Below, one piece after another: positions 16,887 through 26,602 of a stretch of DNA of 36,526 nucleotides. Position 1 is the stretch's first letter; the number at the start of each line of letters is the position of its first letter. The stretch is from Ignavibacteriota bacterium (GTDB lineage: Bacteria > Bacteroidota > Ignavibacteria > UBA10030 > UBA6906). The DNA lies in assembly GCA_016218065.1 (NCBI GenBank), contig JACRFA010000224.1, positions 1 through 36,526 on the forward strand. The letters are read 5' to 3'. Made by a program: the position numbers and the translations under genes. A model generated the notes under the pieces. It was not told the DNA's origin. It did no database searches and worked only from the letters and a program-made list of their open reading frames with translations.

Positions 16887-19547
16887 TTAGTTGGATGCTT
16901 CGGACAACTCCTGCTCGGAAAGCTGCTTGACTGCTTCAAGAATGTCAGCCCGGATTACTTGTTGTCGCTCCGGATCGGTGATGCGCCCGCCATTTCTGTC
17001 GAGGACGTAGAATGCATCAAGAATGCCGTCGACGCGCGTGGCGATCTTCGCAAAATAAATATCGAGGCCGAGCTTCGACATCGTCTCGGTGATGCGATAG
17101 AGAAAGCCGAGCGAGTCGGGCGCGTACACATCGATGATGGTGTATGTCGGGTTGTCCTCGAACTGTACGTCGGTGCGGGTATGCGGATTGACCGGATGCC
17201 GTTGGCGACGCTTCCACTTGCGACGATGCGCCGCGAACAAATGCGCGATGTCGATTCTTCCCTCCAGCACGTCGTTCAGATCTTTCGCGATCTTCACACA
17301 CACGTCGTGACTCAACTCCCCTTTCGTCGATGCGTCGCTGACACGGAACCTGTCGATGATGACGCCGTCTTCTCTGGTAAAAACGTTTGCGTCGAAGATG
17401 TTCGCGTCGTTCGCCGACAGCACGGCGCAGAACTTCGACAAAGCGAACGGCGCATCGTCGGCAATGACGGTTACCTCGGTATGTCCTTCCTGATGCGAGA
17501 ACATCGTCGATACCGTTTCCTCGCTGCCAATCTTGCGGATATGCTCCTCGATCTCGTCGTCGGTAAAGAGCGCGACATACGCCTCGCTCTGAATGCCGTT
17601 GAGATGCGCGTGCACGTCCTCGCGAGACATGGACTCGCTCAGGCGCTCGACAAGCGCGTCGACTGTCTCTTCATGCCGAAGTTGTCTGAATTGATCGATC
17701 TGCACACCCTTGAGATCCCTGCGCAGAACTTCCGACGTGAGTTGGTACAGCTCCTGAAGCAGCGAGGCTTTCCAGCCGGTCCAGACATTCGTGTTGACGG
17801 CGGAGAGATCGGCAAACGTCAGCAGGTACAGATAGTCGAGCAGCTCGGGCTTTGCAAAGCGTGCAGCAAATTCCTTGATCGTGGCGGGATCGTGAATGTT
17901 GCGCCGGAACGCGACCTGTTCCATGACAAGATGATTTCGGATCAGAAAGCTGATGTCGTCGAAGTCGCGCTGCATGCCGAGGCGATCGAGCACATCGCGG
18001 GCAATCTCGACGCCGGTGATCTCGTGATCGGCAACGCCTCTCGGCTTTCCAATGTCGTGCAAGAGAAGAGCGAGATACAGAACATCTTTGCGCCGGAGAT
18101 TGCGGAACACCTCGTGCAGGACGTTGCTCTGTTCGCGCAGCCGTTCTGCGTTGCCAATGGCGATCAGCGTATGCTCGTCTGCAGTGAAGTAGTGATACAC
18201 ATTATGCTGAAAGAACGCGACGAGCCGGCCAAACTCGGGAATGTACGCGCTCAACAAATCCAGCTCGTTCATGTCGGCGAGTGTCTTTGCGACTCGACGG
18301 GAGTTCAGGATTCGGCGGAACATCAGCGCAGCATCGGAAGACCGACGCTGCTCGTCGTTGAAGCATGCGGCGCTGTTTGCCAGAACGCGCCGCAGCCCCG
18401 CGTCGATCTCCAGCTCGTGTTCGGCTGAGATGGCAAAGACTTCGAGAACATCGCATGCGCTGCCAAGTTGTTGAGCGGCGGCCGCCGCCGCAATCGCATC
18501 ATCGATTCGAACGAGCTTCTCATTCAAAGGCTCAGGGACGTGGGAAGACGAGCGTCGCCGCTCTGTCATCTCTTGAAAACGATGCGAGAGATTCTGGAAC
18601 AGACGGAAGATCACGCGTGCATGCAGGTAGTACTCCCGCATGAACACTTCAACAGAATGCATGTCCGCAAGCGGTCCGTAGCCAAGAGTTTCGGCGACTT
18701 CGCGCTGAACCGAGTACTCCATCGAGTCTGCGGCGATCTGGCGGCGGAAATGCATCTCATGGCGCGCCCGAAGAATGAACTCCAGGGCCGACAGAACGAT
18801 TGCATGTTCACTCGCATCGAGCACGCCGTTCCTCATCAGCCCATCGAGAAAACTCTTGGAGGCAGGAACAGCAGGATCGATGCGAAAGAAGTACGCGGGA
18901 TCGTTGGCGCGATAAAGCCAGAAGATTGCATGAAAGTCACGAAGTCCGCCTGCGCTCTTCTTCAGGTTTGGCTCGAGCAGTTTCACGGAGTTACCAAAAC
19001 GTTCATGCCGCAAACGAACTTCTTCAAACACGCCCTCGATGAACCACGCATCGTTTCCGGCCGCAACGCGTCGACCCATCGCATCGAAGAACTCCTGCGC
19101 GAGCGATTGGTCGCCGCACACGAGCCGGCACTCAAGCATCGACGCCCACGACTCAATCGCCTGGCCGTGTTGCGCGATCCCCTCCTCCACTGTTCGCACA
19201 CTGTGCCCGACGTCGAGTCCGGCATCCCAGAGGACATGCAACAATTGTTTCGCTGCCTGCTCGGCTAGAGCTTTGTGGTCTCCAGCCCCGGCGAGAATCA
19301 TCACGTCAACATCGGATTTGGGACAAAGCTCGGCTCTGCCATATCCGCCCAACGCGAGCACGGCAATGCGTTCGCCTGATCGGGCAGACGCGTCGTAGGC
19401 CTTTCGGATGACGTCGTCCATCATTCCGGCGAGAGCAGAGCATGTTGCGAAGCCGCTTTCGCCGGCTCGATGAGCGAGCGCAATCTCGTTCACACGAGCT
19501 GCCATGATCTTTCTGAGTGATGAACCGGATGTATCCATCGATCGCAC
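16887..19547 (-). CDS. glnD: [protein-PII] uridylyltransferase
   Basis: Nucleotidyltransferase motif GGYGRAELCPKSDVDVM, HD motif LLLHDIGKPRGVADHEITG, and two C-terminal ACT-like domains. Confidence 0.95.
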   Translation of the reverse strand: MRSMDTSGSSLRKIMAARVNEIALAHRAGESGFATCSALAGMMDDVIRKAYDASARSGERIAVLALGGYGRAELCPKSDVDVMILAGAGDHKALAEQAAKQLLHVLWDAGLDVGHSVRTVEEGIAQHGQAIESWASMLECRLVCGDQSLAQEFFDAMGRRVAAGNDAWFIEGVFEEVRLRHERFGNSVKLLEPNLKKSAGGLRDFHAIFWLYRANDPAYFFRIDPAVPASKSFLDGLMRNGVLDASEHAIVLSALEFILRARHEMHFRRQIAADSMEYSVQREVAETLGYGPLADMHSVEVFMREYYLHARVIFRLFQNLSHRFQEMTERRRSSSHVPEPLNEKLVRIDDAIAAAAAAQQLGSACDVLEVFAISAEHELEIDAGLRRVLANSAACFNDEQRRSSDAALMFRRILNSRRVAKTLADMNELDLLSAYIPEFGRLVAFFQHNVYHYFTADEHTLIAIGNAERLREQSNVLHEVFRNLRRKDVLYLALLLHDIGKPRGVADHEITGVEIARDVLDRLGMQRDFDDISFLIRNHLVMEQVAFRRNIHDPATIKEFAARFAKPELLDYLYLLTFADLSAVNTNVWTGWKASLLQELYQLTSEVLRRDLKGVQIDQFRQLRHEETVDALVERLSESMSREDVHAHLNGIQSEAYVALFTDDEIEEHIRKIGSEETVSTMFSHQEGHTEVTVIADDAPFALSKFCAVLSANDANIFDANVFTREDGVIIDRFRVSDASTKGELSHDVCVKIAKDLNDVLEGRIDIAHLFAAHRRKWKRRQRHPVNPHTRTDVQFEDNPTYTIIDVYAPDSLGFLYRITETMSKLGLDIYFAKIATRVDGILDAFYVLDRNGGRITDPERQQVIRADILEAVKQLSEQELSEASN

Positions 19548-19699
19548 GTGATACGGAAGAGCAATTAGGACTTGATGAATATGTGGAGATGAGCAGTAAC
19601 AATCAACCCGAATTCCGATTTAGCCTCACGCGACTGCTTGTTCCTGCGTTTCGTTTCTTCTATCTTGAAAGTGAACTCAAACAACGATTGAGGAACTCC

Positions 19700-20203
19700 A
19701 TGTCATCGTCGCAACAATCTACCCCACTCATCCGCAAAGCAACGCCATCTGACGCACCGACTGTTCTAGCGCTGATCGATGCCCTGGCCGATTACGAAAA
19801 GCTCGAACGTCCCTCATCCGACGCGAAGCAACGCCTCATCAACGACATCTTTGGAGCCAAGCCGCGTGTCGAGGTTTTTCTTGGCGAGTACGAGCAGAAG
19901 CCTGTCGGGTACGCGTTCGTGTTCGAGACGTACTCGAGCTTTCTCGCGCTGCCCACGTTGTATCTCGAAGACTTGTTCGTGCTGCCCGAGTATCGCAGCA
20001 AGAAGGTTGGCTATGCGTTGTTCAGCGCAGTTGTCGCCGAGGCGCACAAGCGCGGATGCGGCCGCATGGAATGGACCGTGCTCGACTGGAACCAGCTGGC
20101 GATCGACTTCTATCACCGGCTCGGCGCGACGCACATGAAGGAGTGGCATTTGTACAGATTACTACGCGGCGACATGGAAAAACTTCTCACTCCGCACTCT
20201 TAA
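19700..20203 (+). CDS. GNAT-family N-acetyltransferase
   Basis: PLIRKATPSDAPTVLALIDALADYEKL...LYLEDLFVLPEYRSKKVGYALFSAVVAEAHKRGCGRMEWTVLDWNQLAIDFYHRLGA. Confidence 0.94.
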   Translation: MSSSQQSTPLIRKATPSDAPTVLALIDALADYEKLERPSSDAKQRLINDIFGAKPRVEVFLGEYEQKPVGYAFVFETYSSFLALPTLYLEDLFVLPEYRSKKVGYALFSAVVAEAHKRGCGRMEWTVLDWNQLAIDFYHRLGATHMKEWHLYRLLRGDMEKLLTPHS

Positions 20204-20418
20204 CGCTGCGCAACCCGCACGCGGACAAAAATCATTTTGTAAATATTCCCGCGTCATCCGGGCCGTGCACCTGCGAATCACGCCGCTTTCACATTGCGAC
20301 GAACCGAAGTCTCAACATGTGGGAACTCGCGTGTGCTTTTGCTAACCGCTTCGGGCATTCCAGTTGCTTATACTTAGTCAACCTGTGAACTCACTTCATT
20401 CAAGAAAAGGAACACCGA

Positions 20419-20805
20419 ATGGACATACTGCTGGTTGACGACAACGAAGATTATCTTATGCTCATGAAGGATCTTCTCTACTCGAATGGCTATTCCGTCG
20501 TGACAGCGAAAGATGGCGCCGAAGCGTGCGAGATCCTGGACGCGTCGGAGGTTGATTTGATCATTTCCGATATCAAAATGCCGCGGCTCGACGGCATTAA
20601 GCTCCATGCCTTTGCACGCGAGACAGAGAAGTACCGCGAAACCAAATTCGTCTTCATCTCCGGCTACAAAGATGTTTACGCCGATCTGATGAAGCTCGAT
20701 CCCAAAAAGGATTTCATGTTCGACAAGACCACGCCGGCAAACGAGATCGTGTCGATGGTGAACACCATGATGTTTGGAAAATTCATGGGGTCGGGCGTCG
20801 CGTAG
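20419..20805 (+). CDS. receiver-only response regulator (tandem paralogue 1)
   Basis: MDILLVDDNEDY...VDLIISDIKMPRLDGIKLH...FVFISGY...DKTTP; no output domain. Confidence 0.92.
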   Translation: MDILLVDDNEDYLMLMKDLLYSNGYSVVTAKDGAEACEILDASEVDLIISDIKMPRLDGIKLHAFARETEKYRETKFVFISGYKDVYADLMKLDPKKDFMFDKTTPANEIVSMVNTMMFGKFMGSGVA

Positions 20806-20861
20806 CACCACGTTCTGTGAAAGAGAGTTGGAGGGGCATGAGTTTTCCGGCGACGACCAAA

Positions 20862-20890
20862 AGGCGGTTCGGCAACGAGCCGTCTTTTTT
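20862..20890 (+). terminator. rho-independent terminator
   Basis: AGGCGGTTCG-GCAA-CGAGCCGTCT (two G-T wobbles) followed by a T run. Confidence 0.75.
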
Positions 20891-21022
20891 CATTTCTACA
20901 AACGCACCTTCTGTGCACTCATCTTCACTCTCGTCTTCCGCTAATTGTTGGTTTTTTGCAGAGAATTTCTTGGCAAAGATTTCGCATGTCAAGAGAACGC
21001 AAGTTACTTCATGAGGATACAG

Positions 21023-21406
21023 ATGGACATTCTACTCGTCGATGATAACACGGACTACCTCTTTCCGATGAAAGAGGCCCTCTACGCACATGGCTACACC
21101 GTGTACGCGGCCGACGACGGCCTGCAAGCGTGCAAAATCATGTCCGCCGCAAAAGTGGACCTGATTATCTCCGACATCAAGATGCCGAACTTCGACGGCA
21201 TACGACTGCACAAGTACGCACGAGAGCTGAAGCAGTACGCAAAAACAAAATTCGTCTTCATCTCAGGCTATCGCGACCAATACTCACACACACTGGAGAT
21301 GAATCCCGACCAGGACTACTTCCTCGACAAGACAATGGCTGCGCAGGAGATCGTGAAGTTCGTTGACCGGCTGATGTTCGGCAAGTTTGCCGAAGTGTGG
21401 GTGTAA
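21023..21406 (+). CDS. receiver-only response regulator (tandem paralogue 2)
   Basis: MDILLVDDNTDYLFPMKEALYAHGYTV...VDLIISDIKMPNFDGIRLH...DKTMAAQEI; start at MDILL (MRIQM at 21011 also possible). Confidence 0.92.
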   Translation: MDILLVDDNTDYLFPMKEALYAHGYTVYAADDGLQACKIMSAAKVDLIISDIKMPNFDGIRLHKYARELKQYAKTKFVFISGYRDQYSHTLEMNPDQDYFLDKTMAAQEIVKFVDRLMFGKFAEVWV

Positions 21407-21444
21407 GACGCGCAACGATGTCTGACTTAGCTTAGGGTTTACAC

Positions 21445-21828
21445 ATGAACGTACTTTTGGTTGATGATAACATCGACTATCTTAATTTCATGAAGGAGTC
21501 GCTCTTCCTCAACGGCTACACAGTTCACACGGCAACGGACGGCTCAGAAGCGTGCACGCTGCTGGGCAAGCCCGATATCGATCTGATTATCTCCGATATC
21601 AAGATGCCGACGCTCGACGGCATTATGCTTCACTCATTTGCGCGCGAACTCGATCGCTACAAGAAGACGAAATTCATCTTTGTCTCCGGCTACGGCGACG
21701 CGTATGCAGACATTCTGAATCTGGACACCGAGATCGATTTCTTTTTCAGTAAGACGACGCCGGTGGGAGAGTTGCTGAAGTTTATAGATGGATTGATGTT
21801 TGGCGATTTTGCTGGCAAATGGGTGTGA
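21445..21828 (+). CDS. receiver-only response regulator (tandem paralogue 3)
   Basis: MNVLLVDDNIDYLNFMKESLFLNGYTV...IDLIISDIKMPTLDGIMLH...SKTTPVGELLKFIDGLMFG. Confidence 0.92.
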   Translation: MNVLLVDDNIDYLNFMKESLFLNGYTVHTATDGSEACTLLGKPDIDLIISDIKMPTLDGIMLHSFARELDRYKKTKFIFVSGYGDAYADILNLDTEIDFFFSKTTPVGELLKFIDGLMFGDFAGKWV

Positions 21829-21853
21829 GGGGGAAACACTCATTTGTTTCGCG

Positions 21854-21885
21854 AGGCACGAAGTCGCAAGGCTTCGTGCCTTTTG
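21854..21885 (+). terminator. rho-independent terminator after the receiver cluster
   Basis: AGGCACGAAG-TCGCAAGG-CTTCGTGCCT then TTTTG. Confidence 0.85.
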
Positions 21886-21905
21886 TATTTTCGGACGTGC
21901 CCCGG

Positions 21906-24479
21906 TCATAGCCTTGCTGCGACCACCACAGCGCCTTTCGCAGTCTCGATCACGCCGCCGCGATCGTCAATCGCCTCGAGCAGCACAATGTAAATGCCGA
22001 CTCGCGCTTTCTGCTTGTCGTCATCCATCCCGTCCCACACGATGGAGCCGCGTGAGCCGCTGGCTTCGTTGTTGACGAGCGTGCGGATTTCTCTGCCGAT
22101 GGCATCGAACACTCGCGCGCGAATCATCGAGACCGTTAGCGGTACTTCGTATTGGATAATCGTAAAATCTTCCCTGCCGTCGCCATCCGGCGAGAAGGGA
22201 TTGGGTGAGATTACCAAACGCGCTTGCGCAGGCATTGTGGAAGTATAGACGCTGTTCTGATGTCCGGGAGTTCCGCCAACCGACAACGCGCATGTCGTCC
22301 AGTTCCGCGCACCGTTCGATGGCAGGAGTGGATTGATTTTCTCCAGCGAGCGTCCCGACTTATCAATCACATTGGGATTATGCCATGCAGGAGCGTAGCG
22401 AACGCTATCAATCACCAAACCGGCAGCATCGATCAACACGACATCGTCTCCGTCGTTATTGAAGCTCAGGCTGCTTTGCGAAACGATCGTGCAGAGTCGT
22501 GCGTCAACAGGTGGAAACGTCCGGCGAAGTGAAGAATCGGACGCGAGAACAAAATACTCGCCGGGGTGAAGCATTCTCGTTGCTGAACACAGCTTGAATT
22601 CGTTTGAAGAACCGGACACCAACCGATCTCGAATCTTCCATTGTGCAAGGTCAATGTCGGTCGGCGAGGCATTGTACAGCTCAACGTACTCTGCCGACTC
22701 GGAGAACGGAGCGTACATCACCTCGTTGATGACGAGCGTTCGCTCCGCATATCCTACGCGGAGTACGCCAAAACCGACGTTGTTGGAGGTACGCTGATCG
22801 GGGCCGTACTCCGCCCGCACAATCAATCGATGAATGCCGCTGGGCGGCTGCGACCAAAGAAGCATGACGGCAATTGACTCGCGCCGCGCGAGCGCGTGAC
22901 TCACACTCTGACGATGCACAATCTCCGGCTGCGCTCCGACAGAATCGCCATTCGCATCGTTGAAAAGCACCAGTTCGAACGGTCCGCTTTGGAGTCTCCC
23001 AACGTTTTGCACATCGACGCGAATGTTTGCGGTCGTGCCAGGCGTAATAGTATCCGAAGAAAGACGAACGACGCGTACGTCGTAATCAAGTATCACCTGC
23101 GAATTCTTCCGGCCCGGAGTCGCCCTCAGCGAATCGGTTGACGTTATCCAATTTGTTGAATCGGTTGCCGGGCCAAGCGCATCAATGCGTTCGAGCGAGC
23201 TGCCGTTGCTTCCGCCCCAGGCCGGCAGATACGCCGCGCTATCAATCGTCGCCGATCTGTTGTCGTACACAACCACCGCGTCGCCGGTGTTATTGAACGA
23301 AGGAAAGCTCGTCACGCCAATTACTCGCGATGGAATCTCCGGATACGATTCCACCAGCGCAACAGAGTCTCGCGTCAACACAACAAAACCAAGAGGCGGT
23401 ATCAGAACGCTCTGAGCAGTAATCACTTTCTTGCTCGAAACGAGATTGTCAGAGATGAGCCAGTTGCGTAGGTCGATCGAGTCCGTTCGCGTGTTGAACA
23501 ACTCGACCCACTCAGGCTCCGATCCTGAAGGAGCGTACATGATTTCATTCACGACGACGCTGTGCGCGGGGAATCCGACCACGAGCGAAACAATCCGCTG
23601 ATTGTTTGCAAGATGTTGGTCGGGAGGGAAAATGACTTTGCCAATGATCTGATGAGTCGATGCCGCGAGCGCTCCAATGTTCGCACTGAGTTGCACCGAA
23701 TCGCCGACGGATAAACTCGAGAGACCTTGAACTGTGCCGCGCAATTCCGACGGCTGCGGCAGTGAGTCGCGATTTGCATCGAGATAGAATTCCGCACCGA
23801 AATTGAATGCGCTTTGTTGCCCGACATTTCGTATCTTTGCGATAGCGATGATCGAATCGCCTGCAACCGGAGGAGGTTGGCGGAACAGAATCTCCGACAG
23901 CTCCAGATCATCAGGCCGTCGGGCGCCGATGGTCACGTCGTCAATCCGAAGTGTTGCCGTGGTCCCCGTGCTGTCGGCAAGGATGCGCCAACGGAAGCGG
24001 ACCGAAGGGCTCACCGCAAGACTCGCGGGAAGCGGTAACTTGATTTGTTGGTAAGAATTTGGCAACGTATTCCTGAGCGAGTCGCTGAGTCTCAACGGAA
24101 ACGTCTGGCCGTTATCGAGTGAAGCTTCGACGAGCAGGCGTGCATTGTGCGTTGTCGATCGCCGCACATAGAAGAAAAGTGAGTCGGGCATCAGGCCGCG
24201 AAAATCGAACAGCGGCGAGATGAGCGACTGTGTGATAGTCGCGTTTGTTGAACCCACGGCATAAGGCAATGAGCGCGGCGTTGTGGCGGCGGTTATGAAG
24301 TCGTTCGTTCCCGGAGATTTGTTTTGCGTCGATCCCCACCCTACCGGCAACGCCGGGGGTTGAACAGAATCAAAGTTCTGCACATAAGGGAAGTTGACGA
24401 CTTGTGCGAGTGAAGTTGTGGTAGGAATTCCGGAAGCAACCACCACAATGAACGCGAGCAGTGAGGTCAGTGGTTTCAT
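21906..24479 (-). CDS. large secreted lamin-tail-domain (LTD) protein with CARDB-like repeats and FlgD-Ig-like C-terminus
   Basis: Signal peptide MKPLTSLLAFIVVVASG; two LTD modules (VVNEIMYAPSGSEPEWVELFN, LVINEVMYAPFSESAEYVELYN); C-terminal ARVFDAIGREIRTLVNNEASGSRGSIVWDGMDDDKQKARVGIYIV. Confidence 0.85.
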   Translation of the reverse strand: MKPLTSLLAFIVVVASGIPTTTSLAQVVNFPYVQNFDSVQPPALPVGWGSTQNKSPGTNDFITAATTPRSLPYAVGSTNATITQSLISPLFDFRGLMPDSLFFYVRRSTTHNARLLVEASLDNGQTFPLRLSDSLRNTLPNSYQQIKLPLPASLAVSPSVRFRWRILADSTGTTATLRIDDVTIGARRPDDLELSEILFRQPPPVAGDSIIAIAKIRNVGQQSAFNFGAEFYLDANRDSLPQPSELRGTVQGLSSLSVGDSVQLSANIGALAASTHQIIGKVIFPPDQHLANNQRIVSLVVGFPAHSVVVNEIMYAPSGSEPEWVELFNTRTDSIDLRNWLISDNLVSSKKVITAQSVLIPPLGFVVLTRDSVALVESYPEIPSRVIGVTSFPSFNNTGDAVVVYDNRSATIDSAAYLPAWGGSNGSSLERIDALGPATDSTNWITSTDSLRATPGRKNSQVILDYDVRVVRLSSDTITPGTTANIRVDVQNVGRLQSGPFELVLFNDANGDSVGAQPEIVHRQSVSHALARRESIAVMLLWSQPPSGIHRLIVRAEYGPDQRTSNNVGFGVLRVGYAERTLVINEVMYAPFSESAEYVELYNASPTDIDLAQWKIRDRLVSGSSNEFKLCSATRMLHPGEYFVLASDSSLRRTFPPVDARLCTIVSQSSLSFNNDGDDVVLIDAAGLVIDSVRYAPAWHNPNVIDKSGRSLEKINPLLPSNGARNWTTCALSVGGTPGHQNSVYTSTMPAQARLVISPNPFSPDGDGREDFTIIQYEVPLTVSMIRARVFDAIGREIRTLVNNEASGSRGSIVWDGMDDDKQKARVGIYIVLLEAIDDRGGVIETAKGAVVVAARL

Positions 24480-24544
24480 GGGCGAGCAGGTAATGGACTG
24501 CTGGTAAGTACGAATTCGCTTCTTGAAATGCAAGAGGATGGAAG

Positions 24545-24700
24545 TGGAGATCTCCCATCGGAAAGTGCACAAGCATTGTCATTCTGAGTTCGTTGACCGC
24601 GCCGAGAAGCGGCGTGGCTATTTGGGAAATGACGTGCGAAGCGGCATTCACTCCGTCCCAACTTGGAAAGCAGTTGGGACTCCGTTTGAGAGTGTGAGAA
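24545..24700 (+). mobile_element. MITE-like element, copy 3 (decayed; right end uncertain)
   Basis: TGGAGATCTCCCATCG left end. Shared core CACTCCGTCCCAACTTGGAAAGCAGTTGGGACTCCGTTTGAGA aligns to copies 1 and 2. Confidence 0.6.
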
Positions 24701-24757
24701 TTCTCTTTGCAGATTTGCTTTGGCAACAGATTCACTGAAAAGTTCTAACAGCAAGAC

Positions 24758-25132
24758 ATGGAAACAGGGAAGAGAATACTCGTTGTAGAAGATGAACCCG
24801 GACTGCGCATGGTTGTGGAATCTGAAATTGCGCGGTCAGGATATGATGTCGTCTCCGTCGCAAATGGTCTGGACGCGATCGCCAAACTTTCGAAGGAGAA
24901 ATTCGATCTGGCAATCCTCGATGTCACCCTTCCCGGAAAATCGGGAATCGAAATCCTGCAATTCATACACGAAAAGCGCATCAACACACGGGTCATCATG
25001 CTCACGGGCATGGAAGGACTATCGGTTGCCATCAAAGCCGTGAAACTCGGAGCGGACGACTACATTCCCAAGCCGTTCGACGCAGAGTACCTGCTGACAT
25101 CGGTGAGAACCGTGCTTCGACTCAAAAAGTAG
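24758..25132 (+). CDS. response regulator receiver-only protein (canonical)
   Basis: ILVVEDEPGLRMVVESEIARSGYDV...LAILDVTLPGKSGIEIL...MLTGM...DDYIPKPFDAEYLL. Confidence 0.93.
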   Translation: METGKRILVVEDEPGLRMVVESEIARSGYDVVSVANGLDAIAKLSKEKFDLAILDVTLPGKSGIEILQFIHEKRINTRVIMLTGMEGLSVAIKAVKLGADDYIPKPFDAEYLLTSVRTVLRLKK

Positions 25133-25155
25133 ATGCGGTTCGTTCGGCCCACTTA

Positions 25156-25189
25156 GAAAAAAAGGCGGCTCACATGAGCCGCCTTTTTT
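25156..25189. terminator. bidirectional rho-independent terminator
   Basis: AAAAAAAGGCGGCTCA-CA-TGAGCCGCCTTTTTT between convergent genes. Confidence 0.93.
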
Positions 25190-25210
25190 GTTTTCACCTC
25201 TACAAGAGAC

Positions 25211-26491
25211 TTACGTTCCGGCGCTGTAGTCGTCCTGATACTTGCGCTGCTCGGGCGTGAGCTTGTCAATAGAGTAACCCATCGTCTTCAGCTTCACTCC
25301 GGCAATCTCCTGATCCTGCGCCGCGGAAATGTCGTGCACACCATCCTCCAGCCGCTGTCCCTTCCTGTGCGCAACTGCGAGCCGCACTTGCGAGAGGAAC
25401 TGATTCGCGAACGACATGTCCATCACTTCCGATGGATGCCCCTCGGCGGCGGCGAGGTTCACGAGGCGACCTTCCGCCAACACGTAGATGCGCTTGCCGT
25501 TCTTCAACGTGTACTCGATGTTGTTATCGCGAATGAGGCGTTTGCTCTTCGTGAGTTTTTCGAGATCAACGAGATTGATTTCGCAATCGTAATGTCCTGT
25601 GTTACAAACAATGGCGCCGTCCTTCATTCTCTCGAAGTGTCGCTTCACGATGATATCCTTGACGCCCGTCGCGGTAATGAAGATGTCGCCGATCTTTGCC
25701 GCCTCATCCATCTTCATCACGCGCATGCCATCAAGTGTTGCCTTCAACGCCGCAGTGGGTTTCACTTCGGTTGCAATCACGTTGGCGCCAAGACCCTGTG
25801 CACGAACGCCAACGCCCTTACCGCAGTGACCGTAACCAGCAACCACAATGTTCTTTCCTGCAAGCAGAACACTCGTTGCACGGAGAATGCCATCCAGCGT
25901 TGACTGGCCGGTTCCGTACACGTTGTCAAAGTCCCACTTCGTCTCCGCGTCGTTCACAGCGATCACAGGATATTTCAGCGCGCCGTCGGCCGCCATCGCG
26001 CGCAGACGATGCACGCCCGTCGTGGTCTCTTCCGTTCCGCCAATCACATACTTCTCGGCAAACTCCGGATGATTTTTGTGGATGGTGAAGATGAGATCGG
26101 CGCCGTCATCGAGCGTCAGATTCGGTTTGAACTTTAGCGTCTCTTCGATGCACCAGTAGAATTCCTTCACGTTCATGCCGTGCCAGGCAAAGATCGAGAT
26201 GCCCTGATTCGCGAGCGATGCTGCAACAGCATCATTGGTCGAAAGAGGATTGCATCCGCTCCAGCTTACCTGCGCGCCGGCGGCGACAAGCGTTTTCACG
26301 AGCACGGCTGTTTCTTTCGTGACATGCAAGCAGCCCGCGATGCGATAGCCCTTCAGCGGCTTCGTTCTGCTGTATTCCTTTCGCAACGCCGTCATCACAG
26401 GCATGCGCGATTCAGCCCAATCAATAAGCCTGTCGCCTTCAGCGGCGAGCTTGATGTCTTTGACTTTGTACTTCCCGGGTTTGTGGTTCAT
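25211..26491 (-). CDS. ahcY: adenosylhomocysteinase
   Basis: KPLKGYRIAGCLHVTKETAVLVKTL, DDGADLIFTIH, GYGHCGKGVGVRAQGLGANVIATEVKP, TGHYDCEINL. Confidence 0.97.
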   Translation of the reverse strand: MNHKPGKYKVKDIKLAAEGDRLIDWAESRMPVMTALRKEYSRTKPLKGYRIAGCLHVTKETAVLVKTLVAAGAQVSWSGCNPLSTNDAVAASLANQGISIFAWHGMNVKEFYWCIEETLKFKPNLTLDDGADLIFTIHKNHPEFAEKYVIGGTEETTTGVHRLRAMAADGALKYPVIAVNDAETKWDFDNVYGTGQSTLDGILRATSVLLAGKNIVVAGYGHCGKGVGVRAQGLGANVIATEVKPTAALKATLDGMRVMKMDEAAKIGDIFITATGVKDIIVKRHFERMKDGAIVCNTGHYDCEINLVDLEKLTKSKRLIRDNNIEYTLKNGKRIYVLAEGRLVNLAAAEGHPSEVMDMSFANQFLSQVRLAVAHRKGQRLEDGVHDISAAQDQEIAGVKLKTMGYSIDKLTPEQRKYQDDYSAGT

Positions 26492-26550
26492 GGTGATCCT
26501 TCGACGATTGTGATGAATGATGGTCTTTCAAAAACTTTCGTTACATAGTT

Positions 26551-26572
26551 CTGCCCATCAACGGATGGGCAG
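26551..26572. other. perfect 9-bp-stem hairpin in the metK-ahcY intergenic region
   Basis: CTGCCCATC-AACG-GATGGGCAG, followed by ATTTTTG on the + strand. Confidence 0.7.
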
Positions 26573-26602
26573 ATTTTTGACGCGCCTGATATGGACGTGA
26601 TG

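Noticed and set aside
16959-18428. 489-aa plus-strand ORF
   Set aside because: Antisense to the clearly assigned glnD; no domain signal.
24370-24754. Minus-strand ORFs 24370..24735 and 24476..24754
   Set aside because: They run through decayed MITE copy 3 and the 5' end of the LTD gene; no protein-level support.
25211-26491. Adenosylhomocysteinase looked short (426 aa)
   Set aside because: Consistent with the shorter form of the enzyme lacking an internal insert; not unusual.
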